DNA of 6,194 nucleotides from Acidobacteriota bacterium. GTDB taxonomy: Bacteria; Acidobacteriota; Vicinamibacteria; Vicinamibacterales; UBA2999. Shown one piece after another: positions 1 to 6,032 of this stretch (position 1 is the stretch's first letter; each line of letters opens with the position of its first letter). The DNA is taken from positions 1 through 6,194 of the forward strand of contig CANIAI010000155.1 in assembly GCA_947465275.1 (NCBI GenBank), read 5' to 3'. The notes beneath the pieces were generated by a model that saw nothing but the letters and a program-made list of their open reading frames with translations, was not told the origin of the DNA and made no database searches. Position numbers and translations under genes: made by a program.

Positions 1-520
1 CGGGATCGGCCGGGCCCGGGAAGCGGTCGGCCGCCGGGACTCGGGTGAACCCGGGGGCGAACGGCACGGCGGCCGGCGTGGTGATACCGACGTCGATCAG
101 CACCTCGTAGTGCCCGTCCGCCGCGCGCCGCCAGACAGACGCATAGTTGCCGTAACGGGCTCCGGCGGCTCCCTCCCGGGTGGTCGTCGTCGGCCCCGTC
201 AGCCAGCCCAGATCGCCGCTCGCGGCGATGTCACCCCAGCGCGGTTCCCACTGGAGCCGCAGGTCCGGCGGCGGATCTGGCGCCTTCCGGATGTCGGCGG
301 CGGCCTGCACCGGACCGGCGTCGGAGAACCCGATCGCGTCCGGCGCGAAGTACTGCAGGAAGGCCTGCTTCCAGCCCACGACGAGGGCACGCGCGGCGAA
401 CGCCCGTTCGGCCGCGACCATCGCCGCGAGCGAGGCCGGTTGCTGCGCGAGGACGAGGGAGGACGCGCCAAGCATGAGGGAGACGGCGCCGGCGAGGCAC
501 CGCGCGGCGACACTGGACAT
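1..520 (-). CDS. Exported NTF2-like (DUF4440/SnoaL-type) protein, 3' end missing
   Basis: Reading from the ATG at 520-518, the frame stays open for 173 residues to the left edge, so the C-terminus is outside the window. Residues 1-25 form a signal peptide: a short start with Arg7, a hydrophobic stretch through LMLGASSLVLA, and probable cleavage before QQ at 26-27. There is no lipobox. The mature part resembles the NTF2-like superfamily of the DUF4440 kind. An N-terminal helix carries AAERAFAARA, then AFLQYFAPDAIGF (about 53-65), and later GDLGWLTGP (102-110) and YASVWRR..DGHYEVLIDVGI (126-146), which match the usual strand pattern of that fold. Members of this fold are small cone-shaped proteins, often of unknown substrate, so no enzymatic role is claimed. 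A good Shine-Dalgarno GGAGG precedes the start. It lies 32 bp downstream of the transglycosylase gene on the same strand and may share its transcript. Confidence is high for the gene and the fold family, low for function. Confidence 0.85.
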   Translation of the reverse strand, partial: MSSVAARCLAGAVSLMLGASSLVLAQQPASLAAMVAAERAFAARALVVGWKQAFLQYFAPDAIGFSDAGPVQAAADIRKAPDPPPDLRLQWEPRWGDIAASGDLGWLTGPTTTTREGAAGARYGNYASVWRRAADGHYEVLIDVGITTPAAVPFAPGFTRVPAADRFPGPADP

Positions 521-525
521 GAGGA

Positions 526-530
526 CCTCC
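526..530 (-). promoter_or_regulatory. Shine-Dalgarno of the NTF2-like gene
   Basis: The minus strand reads GGAGGTCCTC and then ATG, placing GGAGG five bases before the start codon. This supports the ATG at 520 over the later in-frame Met16, which would remove half of the signal peptide. The site lies in the 32-bp gap after the transglycosylase stop codon. Confidence 0.65.
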
Positions 531-552
531 GGCTGGCGGCCGCAGGCGGGGA

Positions 553-1281
553 TTACCGGACGACGACGTCGAACGCCCCCGCCGTGGGCCGTTGCGTAGA
601 GTAGCGCGCCACGGGGCGCCCGTCGACCAGTTCGATCGTCTTGTAGACGATGAGCTTCCGGGCGGGTCTGGCACTGCCCGTCGTCGCGGCCGGGGTGACG
701 GCGTTGATCTTCCGGACGTAGTCGCGGGTCTCGCGGAAGGGTGGGATGGTCCGTCCGTACCGGTCGACGGCTCCGGCGCCCGCGTTGTACGCGGCGAGCG
801 CCAGTTCCTCGCTGCCGTCATAGCGGTCGAGCAGTTGGCGCAGGTACGCCGTGCCGCCGCGGATGTTCTCGGCCGGGTCGTACGGGTTGCGCACGCCGAG
901 TTCCAGCGCCGTGGCCGGCATGAGCTGCATCAGCCCCATCGCGCCCTTGGGCGACCGCGCCCGCGGGTTGAAGCCCGATTCGACCTGGATGACGGCCCGT
1001 ACGAGCGCTGGGCGCAGGGCATGACGCGTGGCATGTTCCTCGACGAGGGCGTCGTAGGCGGACACCGCGCCGGCCACCACCGCCGCCGGCCGGGTCGAGC
1101 GGATGCCCGGCGCCTCGGGAACGGCGTACGTGGTCGTGTAGGTGGCCGCCGAGTCGTCGAGCTTCTTGTCCGAGAGCACGAGCCGCCCGTTCGCGTCGTG
1201 CCAGGCGTAGATCTGCGCGGACGCCGGGGCGCCGAGCGCCAGCAGGCTGGCAACGGTGAGCAGGAACGTGCGGCAGGACAT
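553..1281 (-). CDS. Secreted lytic transglycosylase, DUF4124-like plus SLT domain
   Basis: This complete 242-residue protein should cleave the MurNAc-GlcNAc bond of peptidoglycan in the periplasm, forming 1,6-anhydromuropeptides, as known for family 1 (Slt/MltC-like) transglycosylases. Residues 1-22 are a signal peptide ending APASA before Gln23. Residues 24-40 (IYAWHDANGRLVLSDKK) resemble the start of a DUF4124 domain. The SLT domain covers about 75-195. The catalytic Glu is probably Glu101 in VIQVESGFNPRARSPKGAMG, followed by LMQLMPATA (118-125), NPYDPAENIRGGTAYL (132-147) and AAYNAGAGAVDRYG (163-176), all standard family motifs. The tail 208-242 (KLIVYKTIELVDGRPVARYS) is a short basic and beta-rich segment of unknown role. 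The chosen ATG gives a proper signal peptide, although no clear Shine-Dalgarno is visible before it. It is divergent from the PepSY gene and is followed after 32 bp by the NTF2-like gene. Confidence in the enzyme class is high; the physiological role (turnover or insertion of envelope machines) is unknown. Confidence 0.93.
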   Translation of the reverse strand: MSCRTFLLTVASLLALGAPASAQIYAWHDANGRLVLSDKKLDDSAATYTTTYAVPEAPGIRSTRPAAVVAGAVSAYDALVEEHATRHALRPALVRAVIQVESGFNPRARSPKGAMGLMQLMPATALELGVRNPYDPAENIRGGTAYLRQLLDRYDGSEELALAAYNAGAGAVDRYGRTIPPFRETRDYVRKINAVTPAATTGSARPARKLIVYKTIELVDGRPVARYSTQRPTAGAFDVVVR

Positions 1282-1400
1282 CGGCTGGTCGCGGGGCGGG
1301 GCTCGGCATCGAGACCCGCTGCTCCCGTTGATATCGGCCGCGGGCGTCGCCGCTTTAGCGCACGTCGGACGGAGCCGGGGCGCGGTGTAGAATCCGCGCG
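1282..1400. other. Divergent intergenic region
   Basis: These 119 bp separate the transglycosylase gene (minus) from the PepSY gene (plus) and must hold any promoters for both. On the plus strand there is a -10-like TAGAAT at 1388-1393. On the minus strand I found no convincing promoter: TATCAA within GATATCAA (around 1329-1334) is only a weak -10 and has no -35 partner. A short dyad CGCT-TT-AGCG occurs at 1351-1360. No Fur-box-like AT-rich repeat is visible. Confidence 0.6.
1388..1393 (+). promoter_or_regulatory. -10-like hexamer suggesting a leaderless transcript
   Basis: TAGAAT matches the sigma-70 -10 consensus TATAAT at five of six positions and stands out in a very GC-rich stretch. Only seven bases separate it from the ATG at 1401, so transcription would begin at or next to the start codon. 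No Shine-Dalgarno is present between 1380 and 1400. No good -35 element is seen: the region 15-19 bp upstream reads around GTCGGACG. The arrangement matches the pattern of leaderless genes known in several bacterial phyla. The promoter is inferred from sequence only. Confidence 0.5.
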
Positions 1401-2312
1401 ATGACGTTCTGGACGCAGTGGTTCCGCCAGCCGCAGACGCTCTGGCTTCGCAAGGCGCTCTTCCAGGTCCACCTCTGGACAGGACTCGCCATCGGTCTCT
1501 ACCTGGTGCTGCTCAGCGTCACCGGCAGCGCCCTCGTCTACCGGGTGGAACTCGAGCGGGCGTTCCAGACACCGAAGCCGGCTTTCGAGCCGAACCGCGC
1601 ACGCCTGTCGCAGGACGACCTGAAGGCGGCCGCCGCGCGCGTCTATCCGGGGTGGGAGGTGACCCGTGTCGGCACGCGCATCAGCCGGCGCAACCCGACG
1701 ATCGAGATCTGGCTGGAGAAGGACGGGCAGAAGAAGGAGCGTCTGTTCAACCCGTATACCGGGGATGACCTTGGTGACGCCATCCCGGCCCGGGTGGAAG
1801 CGCTGAACTGGGTCGCCGAACTGCACGACGAGCTCCTGCTCGGGGAACTCGGCGGGCGCATCAACGCCGTCGGGAGCGGGGTGTCCGCGGTGCTCGTGCT
1901 GACGGGAATCGTGATCTGGTGGCCCGGCGTGCGCAACTGGCGCCGTGGGCTGACCGTGAAGCGGGGCGTGAGCTGGACCCGGACCAACTGGGACCTGCAC
2001 AGCATGCTCGGTTTCTGGGGCTTCCTGATCCTTGCGATCTGGGCGTTGTCGGGCGTCTACCTGGCGTACCCCGATCCGTTCGCGGACTTCGTCGACCGGA
2101 TCTCGGCCCCCGACGCCATCCTGGGGCAGCGGCCCGGTGACATCGTGCTCTCGTGGCTCTCACGCCTCCACTTCGGGCGGTTCAGGAACGCCGCCTGGCT
2201 CCAGGTGATCTGGGTGCCGCTCGGCCTGCTGCCGACGGCCATGTTCGTCACGGGAGTCGTGATGTGGTGGAACCGCGTGCTCCGGAAGCGGAAACTGGAG
2301 CACGCGGCCTGA
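1401..2312 (+). CDS. PepSY-associated membrane protein, probable di-heme reductase type
   Basis: This 303-residue inner-membrane protein belongs to the PepSY-associated TM family (PF03929-like), which includes FoxB, a heme-containing siderophore reductase. Four membrane segments are visible: about 19-46 (begins FQVHLWTGLAIGLYLVLLS), 153-175, 200-222 and 266-291. Basic stretches at the N-terminus, at 178-188 (RNWRRGLTVKR) and at 291-298 (NRVLRKRK) place both termini in the cytoplasm. The 47-152 region is therefore a periplasmic PepSY-like domain, with NPYTGDDLGD at 117-126. His24 and His200 (DLHSMLGFW) lie on the cytoplasmic side. His142 (LHDELLLGELG) and His257 (LHFGRF) lie on the periplasmic side, an arrangement suited to two bis-His hemes. 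No TonB-dependent receptor or siderophore gene is adjacent, so iron-siderophore reduction is only one possibility; general transmembrane electron transfer is another. The start is supported by the signal-anchor layout and the -10-like element just before it. Confidence 0.88.
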   Translation: MTFWTQWFRQPQTLWLRKALFQVHLWTGLAIGLYLVLLSVTGSALVYRVELERAFQTPKPAFEPNRARLSQDDLKAAAARVYPGWEVTRVGTRISRRNPTIEIWLEKDGQKKERLFNPYTGDDLGDAIPARVEALNWVAELHDELLLGELGGRINAVGSGVSAVLVLTGIVIWWPGVRNWRRGLTVKRGVSWTRTNWDLHSMLGFWGFLILAIWALSGVYLAYPDPFADFVDRISAPDAILGQRPGDIVLSWLSRLHFGRFRNAAWLQVIWVPLGLLPTAMFVTGVVMWWNRVLRKRKLEHAA

Positions 2313-2318
2313 GGAGAG

Positions 2319-2336
2319 CGGGGCCAGGTGGCCCCG
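2319..2336. terminator. GC-rich hairpin between convergent genes
   Basis: CGGGGCC, the loop AGGT, and GGCCCCG form a perfect 7-bp stem in the 32-bp gap between the stops of the PepSY gene (plus) and the lipoprotein gene (minus). Because the stem reads on both strands it could act as a bidirectional terminator. Neither side has a proper T-tract (only CTATTT about 8 bases later on the plus strand), so it may be a weak or factor-assisted terminator, or an RNA 3'-end stabiliser. Confidence 0.45.
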
Positions 2337-2344
2337 GAGCCGAC

Positions 2345-3262
2345 CTATTTCGCCGCGTCGGCGGTGATGGTGTACGACGCGAGCGTGTTCTCGTTCATGT
2401 GGGGCACGAGCAGGATGTTGCGACCCGGCACGAAGCCGATGTCCGCGGCACCGGGCTTGAACTGCCGAACCTCGGTCACCCCTCCGGATGACACGCGCAG
2501 GATCGTCCCCTTGTTGTAGTCGGAGACGATGTAGCCGCCCAGTCCGTCGCTCTCGAGTCCGTCGATGTTGCCGACCGGCCCCTGGGTGAGGAACGTCTGC
2601 GACCTGGTCGTCAGGTTGAAACCGACCAGCCGTCCCGGCACCTTCGTGGTGAAGTCGGCTTCCGGCTTTCCCCAGTTCGCGACGATCAGCCGGTCGCCGT
2701 CGACCAGCAGGCCATTGGGATAGTCGAGGTCGTCGGTGTCGATGAAGATCTCGGGCTTCCCGTCGCGCACCACGTACACGCGATTGCCGAGCATGTCGGA
2801 CACGTAGACGGCGCGGTCATCGCAGGCGACGTCGTTGAGGAACGTCGCCCCCGCGATCTTCACGCGCGACGTGATGGCGCCGCTGTTCGGGTCGATCCCG
2901 AGCACCTCGTCGAGGTCGGCCGTCCAGAGCGTGCCGGCGCAGGCGCGAAGTCCCTTCGGCGCATTGAGCCCCGAGACGAACGACGCGTTGACGACGGTGC
3001 CGTCGCCATTCAGTTTCATGATGCGGCCGTTGCCATCACGCCCGTCGGGCGCGCCGTCGATCTGCGAGCTGAACACATAGCCCGACGCCGGGTCGTAGTA
3101 GATGCTCTCGGGCGTCTTCACGCCCTCGGTCACCGTCCAGCCCGAAGTCAGGGCCGTCGGGGCGGGCGGACGCGCGGCGTCGGCCGCCGGTGCGTCGGAC
3201 GTGGGGGCGTTGCTGCAGGCCGCGAGGGCGAGCAGCAGGGCAGAGGCACATACACGCTTCAT
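2345..3262 (-). CDS. Lipoprotein with SMP-30/NHL-like beta-propeller
   Basis: This 305-residue protein starts with a lipoprotein signal: MKR, a hydrophobic run, and the lipobox L13-A-A-C16, followed by Ser17, which by the usual Lol rule favours the outer membrane. A low-complexity linker rich in Ala, Pro, Ser and Thr (17-40) follows. The rest (about 41-300) looks like a six-bladed propeller of the SMP-30/gluconolactonase/NHL type, with repeated blades such as TPESIYYDPASGYVFSS (50-66), NAPKGLRACAGTLWTAD (100-116), FLNDVACDDRAVYVSD (141-156), YPNGLLVDGDRLIVAN (181-196) and IDGLESDGLGGYIVSD (233-248). Glu52, Asn143 or Asn183, and Asp234 occupy places like the divalent-metal ligands of SMP-30, so a lactonase-type hydrolase is possible. 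It could equally be a non-catalytic binding propeller. The gene begins three bases after the alaS stop, with its Shine-Dalgarno inside alaS, which suggests coupled translation. The substrate is unknown. Confidence 0.85.
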   Translation of the reverse strand: MKRVCASALLLALAACSNAPTSDAPAADAARPPAPTALTSGWTVTEGVKTPESIYYDPASGYVFSSQIDGAPDGRDGNGRIMKLNGDGTVVNASFVSGLNAPKGLRACAGTLWTADLDEVLGIDPNSGAITSRVKIAGATFLNDVACDDRAVYVSDMLGNRVYVVRDGKPEIFIDTDDLDYPNGLLVDGDRLIVANWGKPEADFTTKVPGRLVGFNLTTRSQTFLTQGPVGNIDGLESDGLGGYIVSDYNKGTILRVSSGGVTEVRQFKPGAADIGFVPGRNILLVPHMNENTLASYTITADAAK

Positions 3263-3265
3263 GGG

Positions 3266-6010
3266 TCAGGGTCCTCCGAGCAGTCCGTCGATCACACCGC
3301 CGGTGGCCGCGAGCATGTCCGCGACCTTCGACGGGTCCTTGCCACCGGCTTCCGCGAAGTCCGCGCGTCCGCCGCCGCCCCCGCCCACGATGGGCGCGAG
3401 CCGCTTCACGAGCTGTCCGGCCGGGATGGTCTTCGTCAGGTCGGGCGTCACGCCGACGACCACGGAGACCTTGCCGTCGGCCGGCGAGGCCAGCACGACG
3501 ACGCCGCTGCCGAGCCTCGAGCGATGCTGGTCGACCAGCGCCCGCAGGCCGTCCTTGTCGAGGCCGGCCACCTCGCGTGCGACGAACTTCACGCCGCGCA
3601 CCTCCTGCGGGACGTCCGCGTCACCGCCGGCCGCACCACCGCCCATGGCGGCCTTCATCTTCGCCTGCTGCAACTCGCGGGTGAGGCGCTTCTGGTCGTC
3701 CTGCAGCCCCGCGATCTTGGCCGCCAGTTCCGTCGGGCGGGCGCTGAGGGCCGCGGCGAGCGCGCCGAGCTCCTCGCGATCCCGCTGGAACGCCTGCAGC
3801 GACACGAGCCCGGTCGTCGCCTCGATGCGGCGCACGCCCGCGGCGACACCGCCCTCCGAGCTGATCGCGAACAGGCCGATGTCACCGGTCGCGCGGACGT
3901 GGGTGCCGCCGCACAGCTCCTGGCTGAAGCCGGGCACCGAGACCACGCGGACACGGTCGCCGTACTTCTCGCCGAAGAGGGCCATGGCGCCGGCGGCGAT
4001 GGCCTCGTCGGTCGACGTCACCGCGGTCTGCACGCCGGTGTTGGCGAGCACCTGTTCGTTGACGATCCGCTCGACCGCGGTGAGTTCCTCGCGGGTGAGG
4101 GCGCTGAAGTGGACGAAGTCGAAGCGGAGGCGGTCGGGCGACACCAGCGAGCCCTTCTGCTTCACATGCCCGCCGAGCACCTGGCGCAACGCGGCGTGCA
4201 GCAGGTGCGTCGCGGTGTGGTTCCGGCGCGTGGCATCCCGCAGGGCGGGGGCGACGTCCGCGGTCACCAGATCACGCACGGCGAGCCGCCCCTCGATGAT
4301 GGTGACACCGTGGAGCCGCGGACCGAACTGCGGATGCCGGGAGATCGAATCCACGCGCGCCTCGCCCGACGGGCCGGTGATGCGACCGGCATCGGAGACC
4401 TGCCCGCCCGATTCCATGTAGAAGGGCGTGCGGCCCAGCAGTGCGAAGCCCGTTTCACCCGAGGCGAGTGCGTCGACCGAGGCAAACGCCTCGCCCGAGT
4501 CGCGGAAGAGGGCGAGCACCGGCGCGGTCAGCGTGGTGACGTCGTAGCCCTCGAACACGTCAGCGGCCTGCCGCAGCTCGGTCGCCTGCGCGTCGGACAG
4601 CTGCCACGGGCGCGACTCGGCGCTCGTCTTGAACGCGCTCTTCGCGCGCGCCTTCTCGCGCTGGCCCTCCATGGCGCGCTCGAACCCCTCGCGGTCGAAC
4701 GTGAGACGGCGGCTCTCGACGGTGTCCTCGATGAAGTCGCGCGGCAGCCCCAGAGAGTCATAGAGGCGGAACGCGACATCGCCGTCGAGCACGCCACCCG
4801 ACGCTGCGGCCCGGTCGAGCGCGTCCTCGAGCTTGGGCAGGCCGCCGCTGAGCACGGCATCGAAGCGCTCTTCCTCGCTGCGCACCACGCGGGCAATCGA
4901 CTCGTGGTTGCTGACGAGTTCCGGGTAGGCGCCGCCGAACTCGGCCACGAGCGTGTCGACGAGGCGATGAAGGAATGGCTCGATGATGCCGAGCCGCTTC
5001 CCGTTCCGCATCGCGCGCCGCATGATCTTGCGCAGCACGTAGCCTCGCCACTCGTTCGACGGCATGACGCCGTCGGCGATGAGGAAGGTCATGGCGCGCA
5101 GGTGGTCGGCGACGACGCGCACCGACACCGCCTCCGGACGCATGTCGTTGGCGAGCAGCCGCGCGAGCTCCGCCCGATCAGCGGGCAGGCCCGGCAGCCG
5201 CGCGACGTCGGCAATGGCGAGCAGGATCGGCGTGAACAGGTCGGTCGCGTAGTTCGACAGCTGCCCCTGCAGCACCGCCGTCACGCGTTCGAGTCCCATG
5301 CCGGTGTCGATGGAGCGGGCGGGCAGCGGGTGCAGCGCGCCGTCCGGCTGCCGATCGAACTCCATGAAGACGTTGTTCCAGATCTCGACGAAGCGGTCGC
5401 AGCTGCACTCGAGGCCGCGGCAGGCCTGCCCGGCGGCCTCCTCGGCGCACGGCAGTTCGGCTCCCCGGAAGAAGTAGATCTCGGAACAGCGGCCGCACGG
5501 GCCGGTGTCGCCCATCTGCCAGAAGTTGTCGGCGGCGCCGAGCTCCCCGATCCGCTCGGCCGGCAGGAAGCGGCGCCAGAGATCGTAGGCGTCGTCGTCC
5601 CGTGGAATGCCGGCCTCGCCTTTGAAGATCGTGGCGTGCAGGCGGTCGGCGGGGATGCCCCAGACGTCGGTCAGCAGGCCCCACGCGAGCGGAATCGCAT
5701 CCTGCTTGAAATAGTCGCCAAACGAGAAGTTGCCGAGCATCTCGAACAGGGTGTGGTGCCTGAGCGACGGGCCCACGTTGTCGAGGTCGTTGTGCTTGCC
5801 GCTGACGCGCATGCACTTCTGCGCGGTGGTCGCCCGTGTGTAGTCGCGGCGCTCACGCCCGAGGAACAGGTCCTTGAACTGGTTCATCCCGGCGTTCGTG
5901 AAGAGGAGCGTCGGGTCCTCGTGCGGGACGAGCGGCGAGCTGGCGACCACCCGGTGCTGGTGGCGCTGGAAGTACTCGAGGAAGGATCGGCGGATCTCGT
6001 TCGCGGTCAT
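3266..6010 (-). CDS. alaS: Alanine-tRNA ligase (AlaRS), full length
   Basis: This 914-residue class II synthetase charges tRNA-Ala with alanine in the cytoplasm; the usual length is about 860-900. The catalytic core (about 1-240) shows FTNAGMNQFKDLFLG (37-51), AQKCMRVSGKHNDLDNVG (63-80), HHTLFEMLGNFSFGDYF (85-101) and motif 3 GMGLERV (237-243). The tRNA-recognition region includes NEWRGYVLRKIMRRA (319-333). The editing domain, which hydrolyses mischarged Ser- and Gly-tRNA, has the metal ligands His598 and His602 (HTATH) and Cys700 and His704 (CGGTH). A helical, probably coiled-coil segment spans about 735-787, then a Gly/Ala-rich linker (790-798), then the C-Ala (DHHA1) domain with GGGGGGRADFAEAGG at 876-890. 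The ATG at 6010 was chosen because family homology begins MTANEIRRSFLEYF; the in-frame Met at 6085 would run into recX. The Shine-Dalgarno is weak (AGGAAC about 16 bases upstream). An unusual feature is a cysteine-rich stretch at 172-204. It lies 22 bp after recX and 3 bp before the lipoprotein gene. Confidence 0.98.
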   Translation of the reverse strand: MTANEIRRSFLEYFQRHQHRVVASSPLVPHEDPTLLFTNAGMNQFKDLFLGRERRDYTRATTAQKCMRVSGKHNDLDNVGPSLRHHTLFEMLGNFSFGDYFKQDAIPLAWGLLTDVWGIPADRLHATIFKGEAGIPRDDDAYDLWRRFLPAERIGELGAADNFWQMGDTGPCGRCSEIYFFRGAELPCAEEAAGQACRGLECSCDRFVEIWNNVFMEFDRQPDGALHPLPARSIDTGMGLERVTAVLQGQLSNYATDLFTPILLAIADVARLPGLPADRAELARLLANDMRPEAVSVRVVADHLRAMTFLIADGVMPSNEWRGYVLRKIMRRAMRNGKRLGIIEPFLHRLVDTLVAEFGGAYPELVSNHESIARVVRSEEERFDAVLSGGLPKLEDALDRAAASGGVLDGDVAFRLYDSLGLPRDFIEDTVESRRLTFDREGFERAMEGQREKARAKSAFKTSAESRPWQLSDAQATELRQAADVFEGYDVTTLTAPVLALFRDSGEAFASVDALASGETGFALLGRTPFYMESGGQVSDAGRITGPSGEARVDSISRHPQFGPRLHGVTIIEGRLAVRDLVTADVAPALRDATRRNHTATHLLHAALRQVLGGHVKQKGSLVSPDRLRFDFVHFSALTREELTAVERIVNEQVLANTGVQTAVTSTDEAIAAGAMALFGEKYGDRVRVVSVPGFSQELCGGTHVRATGDIGLFAISSEGGVAAGVRRIEATTGLVSLQAFQRDREELGALAAALSARPTELAAKIAGLQDDQKRLTRELQQAKMKAAMGGGAAGGDADVPQEVRGVKFVAREVAGLDKDGLRALVDQHRSRLGSGVVVLASPADGKVSVVVGVTPDLTKTIPAGQLVKRLAPIVGGGGGGRADFAEAGGKDPSKVADMLAATGGVIDGLLGGP
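3272..3277 (-). promoter_or_regulatory. Shine-Dalgarno of the lipoprotein gene, inside alaS
   Basis: The minus strand reads GGAGGA nine bases before the ATG at 3262. The same six bases encode the Gly912-Gly913 pair near the end of AlaRS. Ribosomes finishing alaS (TGA at 3268-3266) would stop next to the new start codon, so translational coupling is likely. The strength of the site also supports this start for the lipoprotein. Confidence 0.7.
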
Positions 6011-6032
6011 GGTGAGCGGTCTCGGTTCCTGT

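Noticed and set aside
110..821. Several overlapping open frames on both strands near the left end
   Set aside because: The real reading here is the minus-strand NTF2-like gene that runs off the edge, plus the end of the transglycosylase. The other frames have biased composition and no motifs.
1351..1360. Short dyad CGCT-TT-AGCG as an operator in the divergent region
   Set aside because: Four-base arms are expected by chance in GC-rich DNA, and no second copy or known regulator site was seen.
1282..1400. Fur box or other iron-responsive operator before the PepSY gene
   Set aside because: I looked for AT-rich GATAAT-type repeats because the family can act in iron uptake, but none is present.
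592..1404. Plus-strand open frame antisense to the transglycosylase
   Set aside because: The minus strand encodes a protein with complete SLT motifs; the antisense translation is Arg/Gly/Val-rich without recognisable features.
930..2000. Minus-strand open frame (356 codons) antisense to the PepSY gene and overlapping the transglycosylase
   Set aside because: It is rich in Arg, Pro and Ala, has no domain, and overlaps two clearly coding genes in other frames.
3102..4421. Long plus-strand open frame (439 codons) antisense to the lipoprotein start and the alaS 3' half
   Set aside because: Its translation is low-complexity, rich in Ser, Pro, Ala, Arg and Thr with no recognisable domain. It lies opposite well-conserved AlaRS sequence, so it is a GC-bias shadow of a real gene.
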